Of a stretch of 64,000 bases of DNA, positions 40,753-49,279 are shown in pieces; positions within the stretch are counted from its first letter, which is position 1, and each line of letters opens with the position of its first letter. Under the pieces are notes generated by a model that saw nothing but the letters and a program-made list of their open reading frames with translations, made no database searches and was not told the origin of the DNA. The translations under genes were made by a program, and so were the position numbers. This DNA comes from Oxalobacteraceae bacterium (GTDB taxonomy: Bacteria; Pseudomonadota; Gammaproteobacteria; Burkholderiales; Burkholderiaceae_D), in contig JANXTY010000030.1 in NCBI GenBank assembly GCA_025352145.1, forward strand, positions 212,496 to 276,495, written 5' to 3'.

Positions 40753-41310
40753 ATGATTAGTCGATTGTTTTCATTTATCGGAGCCGATAACGGCCCTTGG
40801 CGGGTAATCCAATCGAGACCCATTGTCGGAGACGATTTGCCTAAGGTTGCCAGGCTGGATGTGGTTGCCGATGCGGATGCACGCAGTTACCCGCAAGCAC
40901 GATGGCTGCTACGCGGCATCACCAGCAACGAACGTTATGTGATGCGGGAAGAGAAGGCCCAACTGGTAGCTACCCAGCAAGGATTGGGCCGCACCGAGGC
41001 TACGCTGGCAGCGCTGATTCCGCTGCGAAAGAATGCAGCCTGGTGGGCACTGACGCAAGATGAGCGCAGGCAGATTTTTGAGGAGCAATCACACCATACC
41101 CAAATTGGATTGCGCTACTTGCCGCCGATAGCGAGACGGTTACATCATTGCCGTGATCTGTCTGAGAACGAGCCTTTTGATTTTTTAACTTGGTTTGAGT
41201 TCGCGCCCGCTGATGAAAAAGATTTTGACCAATTGCTTGCGCAATTGCGAGCCTCTGAGGAGTGGAAATATGTCGAGCGCGAAGTCGACATTCGATTGAT
41301 CAGGGATTGA
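40753..41310 (+). CDS. cld: Chlorite dismutase family heme enzyme (short, lineage II type)
   Basis: 185 residues, the length of dimeric lineage II enzymes. The C-terminal block FDFLTWFEFAPADEKDF...EEWKYVEREVDIRL is diagnostic. His115 (SHHTQIG) and Arg128 (IARRLHH) are 13 apart, as His114 and Arg127 are in the Cyanothece enzyme, so proximal His and distal Arg seem present and chlorite could be split to chloride and O2. Next to nitrate uptake genes it may detoxify chlorite formed when nitrate reductase acts on chlorate. Heme binding is inferred. Confidence 0.82.
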   Translation: MISRLFSFIGADNGPWRVIQSRPIVGDDLPKVARLDVVADADARSYPQARWLLRGITSNERYVMREEKAQLVATQQGLGRTEATLAALIPLRKNAAWWALTQDERRQIFEEQSHHTQIGLRYLPPIARRLHHCRDLSENEPFDFLTWFEFAPADEKDFDQLLAQLRASEEWKYVEREVDIRLIRD

Positions 41311-41390
41311 GTTCCACTACGCCATTGTTTCCTGCCTCGCTCGGCGGCACAGCGGTGTGCGAGGCCGTTGATGGGGACTGATGATGCGCC

Positions 41391-42803
41391 TTAATTGAGA
41401 TAGATGTCACGCCTGAGGCGTTGCATCTGGTCGCTATAGCGCTCTACGTGGTGGCGTGCCTCGTCAAGTTGGCGCTCGCTGTGTCGGAGATCGTCGCTTA
41501 GTTCACTGCGCTCGCGTTCGCGCCGCTTGTCTTGTTGGGTGGTTTCTTCATTTACGACGCGTTGCTTGTTGTCGAGATTGCTGCGAATTTCACGCTCAAG
41601 TCGATCCAATTTACGCCGCGTATCGCCGACCCTATGCCGAAGCGCCTCTTTTTCTGCGTCTGCGCGGGCATATTTGACGGCGAGTACTTCGTAATCCTGG
41701 CCGCTGAGATAAGCGCGTTTGATTGCGCCTTGTTGGGCCAGGGAACAGACCTCGATTGCCATGGGACTATTGCTTCGGCCTAGCGTGAAGCCATTATCGA
41801 CATTGCAGTATTTCGCATTCTGCGCTTCCCAGGCGGATGTATACAACTGCCGTGTGCGGCCAATGACGAAGACGCCGTCGCGCACGGCATTATTCATCCT
41901 GTTTTCTAACTGGAATGGTTGGCCATAACCGTCTTCATCGCCCGCTTGGCTCCAGTAGGCTGCTAGTCTATTTTCCCAACTGGTGCGATATTCGGTTTCA
42001 AATATCCGCAAGCCCTTGCGCTGTGCCTCGGCTTTGCGCATCGCAAAATCCCTGCCACTGACGGCATCTTGGGTTCCCAGGTTGGTCCAGTAATGCGGGA
42101 TTTCACCTTCCCACGCAGCATGGTAAGCCTCTTCCTGCACCGTGACACCCATGGCTTGGGCAGCCGCAGCGCGGGTTTTCAATTGGCTATCGGGAACGCC
42201 GTTGCGCGCATCTTCAAAGCCAGCATCTTGCCAAAACGTGCGGTTCCCGATCTGCCAGCCTCGGATGTAGGCAGTTTGGTCGAACCGGATATTTTTTGCG
42301 TTTGCCTCGGCATTACGCGCTTCTTGCTGGCGTTGAGGCATGCCGGCGGTGCCGTCGCGCTTGCCCCAATTCTCCCAGTATTCCGCGTTGCCGATCAGCC
42401 ATCCCGCATCGTAGGCAGGACGATTGATTGGCGCATTCTCTTTTTTTTCCGACATATTGATGGCGTGGCGTTCAACATTGGATTGTTGCATCCCCTTGCG
42501 TCCATCGGCATTGCCAGTCGCCGACCAGAGATCCCAATTTCCCTGAGTCCAGCCATCTTGATAACGGGCTAGGGCGTCGACTTTTTCCTTGTCGCTGCCG
42601 ACGCTGTCACAAAATTCCTTGCGCTCCGCAAAATTTTGATTCCGCCCGCCTTGGCCATCCTTGTAACCGATCTTGGTCCAGTCGCCGGTCTTGCAATCAT
42701 TGATGTGTTCCCGGGTACTTTGACAGCCTGTTAGCAAGATTGTGGTCAGTAACAGAAAAAAGATAATGATCAGAGGAGTAGGGCGATGGTGGGAAATGGT
42801 CAT
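41391..42803 (-). CDS. DUF2799-repeat lipoprotein with C-terminal coiled coil
   Basis: 470 residues from the ATG at 42803 (an ATG at 42815 adds four). The signal peptide ends in the lipobox LLTGC, so it is an outer-membrane lipoprotein candidate. Residues ~40-385 hold seven tandem units of ~47 residues with the pattern YW-x3-G-x2-DG-x2-G ... Y-x2-GW-x2-GN; units 1-3 are best conserved and 7 is degenerate. The DUF2799 family usually has a single such region. The last ~90 residues are charged heptads (coiled coil). Function unknown. Confidence 0.82.
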   Translation of the reverse strand: MTISHHRPTPLIIIFFLLLTTILLTGCQSTREHINDCKTGDWTKIGYKDGQGGRNQNFAERKEFCDSVGSDKEKVDALARYQDGWTQGNWDLWSATGNADGRKGMQQSNVERHAINMSEKKENAPINRPAYDAGWLIGNAEYWENWGKRDGTAGMPQRQQEARNAEANAKNIRFDQTAYIRGWQIGNRTFWQDAGFEDARNGVPDSQLKTRAAAAQAMGVTVQEEAYHAAWEGEIPHYWTNLGTQDAVSGRDFAMRKAEAQRKGLRIFETEYRTSWENRLAAYWSQAGDEDGYGQPFQLENRMNNAVRDGVFVIGRTRQLYTSAWEAQNAKYCNVDNGFTLGRSNSPMAIEVCSLAQQGAIKRAYLSGQDYEVLAVKYARADAEKEALRHRVGDTRRKLDRLEREIRSNLDNKQRVVNEETTQQDKRRERERSELSDDLRHSERQLDEARHHVERYSDQMQRLRRDIYLN

Positions 42804-42969
42804 GGCTGTACTCATGGTTATTTATCGAATGAACTCGTCCTGAAGGCAAGGACCGAGCAAAGCGGAGGATAATCACCAGCAACGTTCGATATCGATGTGG
42901 CGTTGACAGGATTGGGATGACTGGCCCATCTTGAAATCGTACCGATTCTCAGGTCTAAATAGATGGGGG

Positions 42970-43028
42970 CTTACGCAAAAAGGCGTACTGCCTTCGTTGG
43001 CATCCTTGTTGGGACGGTTTTGCGTAAG
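42970..43028. repeat. 11-bp inverted repeat upstream of xdhC
   Basis: CTTACGCAAAA (42970-42980) and TTTTGCGTAAG (43018-43028) enclose 37 bp. Perfect arms with no T tract. It may be the remnant of a small mobile element whose ends resemble insertion-sequence termini, or an operator. Confidence 0.55.
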
Positions 43029-43113
43029 TCTCATAGATACCAAAAATCTTCCATTGACTATTGCCAAGGGATCCAGAGATACTTTGGAACTCATTTTTAT
43101 TTTCCTCATAGTG

Positions 43114-44100
43114 ATGGACGCTTTAGATCTTCATGTATTACGTACCGCACGACGCTGGCTCAGTGATGGCTACGGCGTGTGGATGGTGAGTGTTGCCGCG
43201 ACCTGGGGCTCTGCGCCACGGCCGGTGGGGTCATTGATGGTAATGCGGGGAGATGGGGCGCTTGAGGGCTCGGTTTCCGGGGGATGTGTCGAAGACGATT
43301 TGTTGGTCAGGATGCGTAGCGGCGAGCGCATGGATCGGACGAGCCTCCTACGTTACGGCGTGAATAAGGAAGAGGCCGCCCGCTTCGGCCTGCCCTGTGG
43401 CGGCGAGTTGTTGTTGCTGCGGGAACCCTTGGCCGACCATGCTTGGTTAGATGCAGTGTTGATGGCCGCCGATCGAGGTGAACTGATTGCGCGGCAGGTG
43501 GATTTAAGTGACGGCAGTATCCAATTACTCCCCGCGTGCCGTGGTGATCGGCCTGTTTTGAACGAGAAGAATTTCACGCAAATTTTTGGGCCGCAATGGC
43601 GTTTGTTGCTGATTGGTGCCGGTCAGTTGTCCCGTGTTGTGGCTCAGATGGCGCAACTCTTGGGATTCCAGCTTCTCATTTGCGACCCTCGTCAGGAGTA
43701 TTGCAAAGAGTGGCAGGATTTAGGAGTCCAGTTCATTGATGGCATGCCCGATGACGCTGTGTTAGCGATGCAGGTCGATAGCCATACCGCGATCGTCGCA
43801 CTGAGTCATGATCCCAAACTGGACGACATGGCTTTGTTGGAGGCGCTCAAGTCGCCCGCTTTTTATGTCGGTGCCCTTGGGTCGCGCCGGAGCAGTGCGG
43901 CAAGGCGGGCGCGTCTGGCTTTATTTGATTTGTCCTCCGATGAAATTGCCCATCTTCATGGGCCGGTGGGACTATATCTGGGATGCCGTAATCCGGCCGA
44001 AATTGCAGTCTCTATTTTGGCTCAGATAATTGCGATACGTAATGGCGTCGTACCGGGACAGAGCTTGCTCACCACCAGTGCGAGTGTGAGTTGTGTCTGA
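43114..44100 (+). CDS. xdhC: XdhC-family molybdenum enzyme accessory protein
   Basis: 328 residues from the ATG at 43114; 61 upstream open codons do not resemble the family. XdhC proteins bind molybdenum cofactor, help its sulfuration and insert it into xanthine-dehydrogenase-family enzymes. The N-terminal XdhC/CoxI domain shows VAATWGSAPRPVGSLMVM and SVSGGCVEDDLL plus GLPCGGELLLL; the C-terminal Rossmann domain has LLIGAGQLSRVVAQMAQLLGF and YVGALGSRRSS. It overlaps the mocA-like gene. Confidence 0.92.
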   Translation: MDALDLHVLRTARRWLSDGYGVWMVSVAATWGSAPRPVGSLMVMRGDGALEGSVSGGCVEDDLLVRMRSGERMDRTSLLRYGVNKEEAARFGLPCGGELLLLREPLADHAWLDAVLMAADRGELIARQVDLSDGSIQLLPACRGDRPVLNEKNFTQIFGPQWRLLLIGAGQLSRVVAQMAQLLGFQLLICDPRQEYCKEWQDLGVQFIDGMPDDAVLAMQVDSHTAIVALSHDPKLDDMALLEALKSPAFYVGALGSRRSSAARRARLALFDLSSDEIAHLHGPVGLYLGCRNPAEIAVSILAQIIAIRNGVVPGQSLLTTSASVSCV

Positions 44101-44740
44101 TCTGGTGGGGCTATTGCTTGGCGCCGGGCACGGGCAACGCTACGATCCGCAGGGTTACAACAATAAGTTGCTGGCAGTATTGCCAGATGGTCGGCCGATC
44201 GCTTTGGCTGCGGCCCAGGCCATGCGCGGTGTGCTACTGACGGTGTTGGCGTTGCTGCCCGATGATGACTTGGCATCTACCCGGTTCTTGGCCACGATAT
44301 TGAGCGACGCGGGATGTACGATAGTATCCGCGATGGATGCGGGACTGGGCATGGGGCATACCTTAGCTGCCGGGGTGGCGGCGAGTTCCCAAGCTGCTGG
44401 CTGGCTGGTGCAACCAGCCGATATGCCGTGGTTGCAAAGCGCAAGCTGCGCTGCTGTCGTCAGTGCATTGCGAGAGGGCGCCCGAATTGCCGCACCGGTT
44501 TTTCGTGGACAGCGTGGACACCCTGTGGGTTTTGCGTCCAGTTGCCGCGCTGAGTTGCTGGCATTACGGGGCGATCAGGGGGCGCGTGAGGTGTTGCAAC
44601 ACGGGAGGGTGCATGAGATTATGGTCAATGATGCTGGTGTTATCCGAGATGTCGATGTCCCTGGGGATATGCAGCTAGGGCGTCATGCCGATTTCAATCC
44701 AGCGCAATTAAATCCAATGAATAAAGGGGAACGCGAATAG
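44093..44740 (+). CDS. MocA-like molybdenum cofactor nucleotidyltransferase
   Basis: 215 residues, start GTG overlapping the xdhC stop. The N-terminal LVGLLLGAGHGQRYDPQGYNNKLLAVLPDG is the MobA/MocA nucleotide-binding loop (GAG-GxR-like, with Lys for substrate), and LVQPADMPWLQ carries the metal-binding Asp. MocA adds CMP to the cofactor for xanthine dehydrogenase-type enzymes. The neighbours xdhC and iorAB support this over a MobA (GMP) role. Confidence 0.85.
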   Translation: MSDLVGLLLGAGHGQRYDPQGYNNKLLAVLPDGRPIALAAAQAMRGVLLTVLALLPDDDLASTRFLATILSDAGCTIVSAMDAGLGMGHTLAAGVAASSQAAGWLVQPADMPWLQSASCAAVVSALREGARIAAPVFRGQRGHPVGFASSCRAELLALRGDQGAREVLQHGRVHEIMVNDAGVIRDVDVPGDMQLGRHADFNPAQLNPMNKGERE

Positions 44741-44909
44741 TAGTGCGCAATGCAATCGCACGTTAGCGCTTCTCAACCTGTCTTTGTGTTCCTGGCCAAG
44801 GTGGGGAGTGATTTCCTTACTCTGTTTAAGTTAGCCTTCATACGAAGCAACATCGATAAAAGTGTCCACATAATTTTTCATTTTAGTTTTTCATTTTTAG
44901 GTGCGCCTT

Positions 44910-45389
44910 ATGACCACATACCAGTTGAACATCAATGGCCAGACCCAGACCGTCGACCTGGCACCCGATACACCCTTGCTGTGGGCTTTGCGCGATACGC
45001 TCAATCTGGTCGGGACAAAATACGGTTGCGGCATCGGTCAGTGTGGCGCTTGTACCGTGCAGGTTGACGGTTCGCCTGCCCGCTCATGTTTGATGCCGGT
45101 GTCTAGCCTGGGGCGAAAAAAAATAACCACGATAGAAGGTCTGGATCCCCAAGCGACGCATCCTTTGCAAACCGCATGGCAAGAATTGGATGTGCCCCAA
45201 TGCGGTTACTGCCAGGCGGGGCAAATTATGTCCGCAGCCGCATTGTTAAAAAACAAGCCGTACCCTACGGATGCAGAAATCGATGGCGCGATGGCCGGCA
45301 ATTTGTGTCGCTGCGCAAGCTATCACCGCATCCGTGCCGGGATTCATCGTGCTGCAGCGCTCGCAGATCAACAGAAAGGAAAAAAATGA
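44910..45389 (+). CDS. iorA: 2Fe-2S subunit of an isoquinoline 1-oxidoreductase-like enzyme
   Basis: 159 residues from the ATG at 44910 (a GTG three codons earlier is possible). Two [2Fe-2S] sites: the plant-ferredoxin motif [11 protein letters not shown] with a further Cys in RSCLMP, and the second [10 protein letters not shown] with CRC in [11 protein letters not shown]. This is the small subunit of the molybdenum hydroxylase family without a FAD subunit. It passes electrons from the Mo site to a cytochrome not found here. It overlaps iorB by ATGA. Confidence 0.92.
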   Translation: MTTYQLNINGQTQTVDLAPDTPLLWALRDTLNLVGTKYGCGIGQCGACTVQVDGSPARSCLMPVSSLGRKKITTIEGLDPQATHPLQTAWQELDVPQCGYCQAGQIMSAAALLKNKPYPTDAEIDGAMAGNLCRCASYHRIRAGIHRAAALADQQKGKK

Positions 45390-47638
45390 CAAGCTCATTG
45401 CAAGATCGCGCGCGCCGCAATTTTTTACGCCAATCGGCAGTGTCCGGTGGCGGGCTGGTCATAGGATATTTTGCCAGTACATCAGAAGCCGTGGCACAGG
45501 TCATCACTAAACCATCGGATCAGTCCGGTAACTTTACGCCAAGCGCTTTCATCCGTATTGGTAGCGACGGCAGTATCACGTTGATTTCCAAGCAGCCAGA
45601 AATTGGTCAGGGCATCAAGACAGCGCTGCCGATGGTGATCGCAGAAGAGCTTGAAGTGCCTTGGAAAAATGTGCGTGTGGTGCAAGGCGATCTGAACCCC
45701 GCTTATGGCAGTCAATCTGCGGGCGGTTCTTCATCGACGCCCAACAATTACAATGAATTTCATCGCCTGGGAGCAACTGCCCGCACGATGCTTGTCGAAG
45801 CCGCCAGCTTGGTCTGGAATGTGCCAGCAGCTGAATGTATTGCAGCCAATAGCGCTGTCACGCATACCGCCAGCCAGCGTACATTATCTTATGGAGCGCT
45901 CGCCGCTAAAGCCGCCACCTTGCCTGTGCCGGACGCCAAGACCGTCAAACTGAAAGACCCCGCCCACTATCAATTGTTGGGCACCCGTGTTGGCGGCGTC
46001 GATAATGCAGCGCTAGTAAGCGGCCAACCGTTGTTCGGGATCGATGTCAAACTGCCCGGCATGCTCTACGCCGTGCTGGAGAAGTGTCCGGTCTTCGGCG
46101 GTAAGGTCGTCAGTGCTAATGTGGATGTCATCAAAGTGTTGCCGGGTGTGCGCGATGCTTTCATCATCGACGGTACCGATAACCTAAAAGGTTTAATGCC
46201 CGGTGTGGCCATCGTTGCAGAATCTACTTGGGCTGCCTTCAGCGCACGCAAGCAGCTCCAGGTTGTTTGGGATGAAGGTAAGGGCGCGAACGAGAACTGG
46301 AGTGATTTTTCAACGCGTGCGCAAACCTTGTCCAAGCAGCCGGGGACGACTACCCTGCGTAAAGATGGCGATGCTGGAGCAGCTTTATCCAACGCCGACA
46401 AGACCGTAGAAGCGGCTTACAGCTACCCCTTTATTTCTCATGCCAGTATGGAGCCGCAGAATTGCACCGCACGCTGGAATGCGGCCGATGGCAGTATGGA
46501 GTTATGGGCACCTACGCAAAATCCCGGTGAAGCACAAAGCTTAGTCGCCAGTACGCTCAACATATCGAAAGAAAAAATCACACTGCATCTGATGCGCAGC
46601 GGTGGCGGTTTTGGCCGTCGTCTGAGTGCCGATTATGCGGTGGAAGCGGCTGCGATTGCGCAGCATGTCAATGCGCCTGTCAAATTAACGTGGTCGCGCG
46701 AAGATGACATGCGGCACGATCATTATCGTGCCGGGGGATTTCATTTTTTGCGTGGCGGACTTGACGTTAAAGGCAAGCTTGTCGCCTGGCATAATCATTT
46801 CGTGACTTTTGCCAATAGAGTGGGTCCCGAAGGCAACAGCACGCTGCGGCCTGGCAGCGGAGGCGCGCTCTCTGGTGAGGAGTTCCCCGGGCGTTGGATA
46901 GAAAATTGCTTGCTGGAACAAACGGCGATGGAATGCAATATCCCTATGGGGTCGTGGCGTGCACCGGGGGCGAATGTATTTTCTTGGGTCTTCCAAAGTT
47001 TCATCGATGAACTGGCACATAGCGCGGGACGTGATCCACTCGCATTTCGACTTGAGATTTTAGGCAATCAAGATATCGTCCCTGCGGGTGGAGGTGAGCG
47101 CAGCCAACCCTACAATGTGGGCCGCATGAAACATGTCCTACAACATCTGGCAGAAAAATCCGGCTGGGGAAAACGCACCTTCCCGCGCGGCACGGGGCAG
47201 GGCATCGCCTTCCATTTTAGCCATCGCGGTTATTGCGCCCAGGTCGCCGAAGTGACCGTCTCCAAGCAAGGTCGCCTTAAGGTTAATCGCGTCGTCGCGG
47301 TATCCGACATCGGTGCGCAAATTGTCAACTTGAGCGGTGCCGAAAATCAAGTCCAAGGCTCCATCATCGATGGCCTTAGCACGTTCATGTTCCCGGAATT
47401 GGATATCAAAAACGGCCGTACTGTGCAAAGCAATTTTCATGAATACGCATTGCTGCGTATACCGGATGCGCCACCCCTGATCGAAGTACATTTTCTTAAA
47501 ACGGATTTTCCGGTTACTGGTTTGGGAGAACCCGCTTTCCCGCCACTGGCGCCAGCGGTGTGCAATGCTATTTTTGCCGCCACGGGCAAGCGAGTACGGC
47601 AATTGCCCCTGTCTCGCACTGACTTATCCTGGAGTTGA
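45386..47638 (+). CDS. iorB: Molybdopterin-binding subunit, isoquinoline 1-oxidoreductase beta-like
   Basis: 750 residues from the ATG at 45386; [20 protein letters not shown] is a Tat signal, so the enzyme is exported folded. Large-subunit features: [60 protein letters not shown] and the late [25 protein letters not shown] with the active-site Glu. It hydroxylates N-heterocycles or aldehydes; the substrate cannot be read from sequence. The RK-rich start and length match IorB. Confidence 0.92.
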   Translation: MTSSLQDRARRNFLRQSAVSGGGLVIGYFASTSEAVAQVITKPSDQSGNFTPSAFIRIGSDGSITLISKQPEIGQGIKTALPMVIAEELEVPWKNVRVVQGDLNPAYGSQSAGGSSSTPNNYNEFHRLGATARTMLVEAASLVWNVPAAECIAANSAVTHTASQRTLSYGALAAKAATLPVPDAKTVKLKDPAHYQLLGTRVGGVDNAALVSGQPLFGIDVKLPGMLYAVLEKCPVFGGKVVSANVDVIKVLPGVRDAFIIDGTDNLKGLMPGVAIVAESTWAAFSARKQLQVVWDEGKGANENWSDFSTRAQTLSKQPGTTTLRKDGDAGAALSNADKTVEAAYSYPFISHASMEPQNCTARWNAADGSMELWAPTQNPGEAQSLVASTLNISKEKITLHLMRSGGGFGRRLSADYAVEAAAIAQHVNAPVKLTWSREDDMRHDHYRAGGFHFLRGGLDVKGKLVAWHNHFVTFANRVGPEGNSTLRPGSGGALSGEEFPGRWIENCLLEQTAMECNIPMGSWRAPGANVFSWVFQSFIDELAHSAGRDPLAFRLEILGNQDIVPAGGGERSQPYNVGRMKHVLQHLAEKSGWGKRTFPRGTGQGIAFHFSHRGYCAQVAEVTVSKQGRLKVNRVVAVSDIGAQIVNLSGAENQVQGSIIDGLSTFMFPELDIKNGRTVQSNFHEYALLRIPDAPPLIEVHFLKTDFPVTGLGEPAFPPLAPAVCNAIFAATGKRVRQLPLSRTDLSWS

Positions 47639-47642
47639 CTAG

Positions 47643-47663
47643 CCGCATTCAGGGGCAATGCGG
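47643..47663. terminator. Hairpin between convergent iorB and GH105 genes
   Basis: CCGCATT (47643-47649) and AATGCGG (47657-47663) with a 7-nt loop in the 43-nt gap between two converging genes. There is no T tract; termination is inferred from position. Confidence 0.45.
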
Positions 47664-47681
47664 GGTTAATGCAAAGGTAGA

Positions 47682-48893
47682 TTAAGGGAATAATCGGCGA
47701 CGCTTATTTTCTTTTTCTGCAGGCGCTAAGCGATAGATTTCGCTGCCCGCAAGGAGAAAGGCACCTACACCGTATATTTCTGTGGCATCGTCCGGGAATT
47801 TTTTTGGACTGTCTCCAATGGGCTGCACGTGCGTTAATTTTCCATCCGGCTGAACTGCGGCGATTAGCGCGTGCCATGCTTTATGTACGGCTGGTTCGAA
47901 GTTTGCGCGATCCAGCAAGCCTTGGTTGATGCCCCAGGCAAACGCATAGGTATACAAGCTCGAACCACTCGTTTCTTTGAGTGGATAGCTCGCCGGATCT
48001 AACAGGCTGGCACGCCACAATCCGTCCTCCTGTTGTAATGTGATGAGCTTGGCGCACATCTCTTTAAATTGCTGTTCGAAGCGGGCGCGTGCAGGATGGT
48101 TGGCCGGTAGATATTGAAGTACGCGTACCAGTCCTCCCATGACCCAGCCATTGCCCCGACCCCAGTAGACCTTCTTGTCATTGGTTTCGCGTTTTTCGAA
48201 ATAAGTGCTATCGCGGAAATAGAGGTGTTCGTTCGTGTCGTAGAGGTAGTCGGAAGTACGCCACCAATTGGTGACCGCAAAATCGAGATAGCGTGTATCG
48301 CCTGTGATTGCGTACAGTCTCATCCAAGTCGGAGGCCCCATGAAAAGAGCATCGCACCAAGACCACCTGTCCTGGTTTCCAGGCGTCCTGAATACTAATA
48401 TTCCGTCGTGTGGATTGGCGAGAATGTCATCGAATTGCGCGCGCAATACGGCAATCATTTTCGGTTCATGCAGTTTCTCATAAAGTTCGGCGTAGGTTTG
48501 GCCTACAATTTGATCATCCGCATGATAGATCCTCGGGCCTAACTTCCATTGGTTTGCATCCCCCATCAGGATCATGGCATCACGGTATTTTGAGTTTCCA
48601 GAAATGCCCGCGACGGCCATGATACCGGTGTAGCCGACGGCTTGCGTCCAGTCAGTCGGCTTGTGTTTGCTCGGATTGGCCAATTGCCAGTCTGCGACAC
48701 GTTCCATTGCTGTCAGAACTGCCTTAGGCGAAATTGCATCGGATAGAGCGGATAGAGTGAGAAGAGGCGCGGTATTTTGAACGACGGAACTTGGTGCGGC
48801 CAGCTCGTCCGCATGGGCAGGCGCGAACTGAAGCAGTAGCGATAATACAGAAATGAGGATCGAACCAAGGAGGGGAAATGGGTTTTTTTTCAT
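47682..48893 (-). CDS. Glycoside hydrolase family 105-type unsaturated uronyl hydrolase
   Basis: 403 residues from the ATG at 48893, which starts a signal peptide (MKKNPFPLLGSILISVLSLL...AHA). The alpha/alpha-barrel of GH88/GH105 is indicated by TDWTQAVGYTGIMAV, YHADDQIVGQTYAELY, DRWSWCDALFMGPPTWMRLY, VYWGRGNGWVMGGLVRVLQYLP and SGSSLYTYAFAWGINQGLLD. The family removes unsaturated galacturonyl or glucuronyl ends from products of pectin-type lyases. No lyase or transporter for such sugars is nearby. Confidence 0.85.
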   Translation of the reverse strand: MKKNPFPLLGSILISVLSLLLQFAPAHADELAAPSSVVQNTAPLLTLSALSDAISPKAVLTAMERVADWQLANPSKHKPTDWTQAVGYTGIMAVAGISGNSKYRDAMILMGDANQWKLGPRIYHADDQIVGQTYAELYEKLHEPKMIAVLRAQFDDILANPHDGILVFRTPGNQDRWSWCDALFMGPPTWMRLYAITGDTRYLDFAVTNWWRTSDYLYDTNEHLYFRDSTYFEKRETNDKKVYWGRGNGWVMGGLVRVLQYLPANHPARARFEQQFKEMCAKLITLQQEDGLWRASLLDPASYPLKETSGSSLYTYAFAWGINQGLLDRANFEPAVHKAWHALIAAVQPDGKLTHVQPIGDSPKKFPDDATEIYGVGAFLLAGSEIYRLAPAEKENKRRRLFP

Positions 48894-49279
48894 GAGATGA
48901 GGAGAGAGAATTGGACGGCTAAATGACATCGATCCATGTTGTCGCGTGCGTTTTGGTTTTGGGTCGGGGGTCTCGCATAGGCGTGGGACAAATTGTTTTT
49001 AGTGATCGTCAAGGATGGTCAGTAATAGTCACTAAAAAATAAAATGCACGTAATTAAAAAATTCTCCGCGTAGCGGGATGTTTTCCCGAGTCGCATTGTA
49101 CGCCAGAATAAGGCCAATTTTTCCGGCTAAGATCGCCGGTTATTCTATTTGTCTGGCTCCGGTAAATTGTGACATAACTGTTACATTCCTACACCTTGTT
49201 GCGATGACGGGGTTGAGGCATACTTGGCTGCAAACGGTAGGGATTTCCTATGCGTCAGTCAACCTGAAAGGGAATTAAG
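48894..49279. promoter_or_regulatory. Divergent intergenic region with an inverted repeat
   Basis: 386 bases between divergent GH105 and Sel1-repeat genes. TTTTTAGTGA (48996-49005) and TCACTAAAAA (49029-49038) form a 10-bp perfect inverted repeat with a 23-bp centre, a candidate operator. No gene or RNA was recognised in the rest. Confidence 0.45.
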
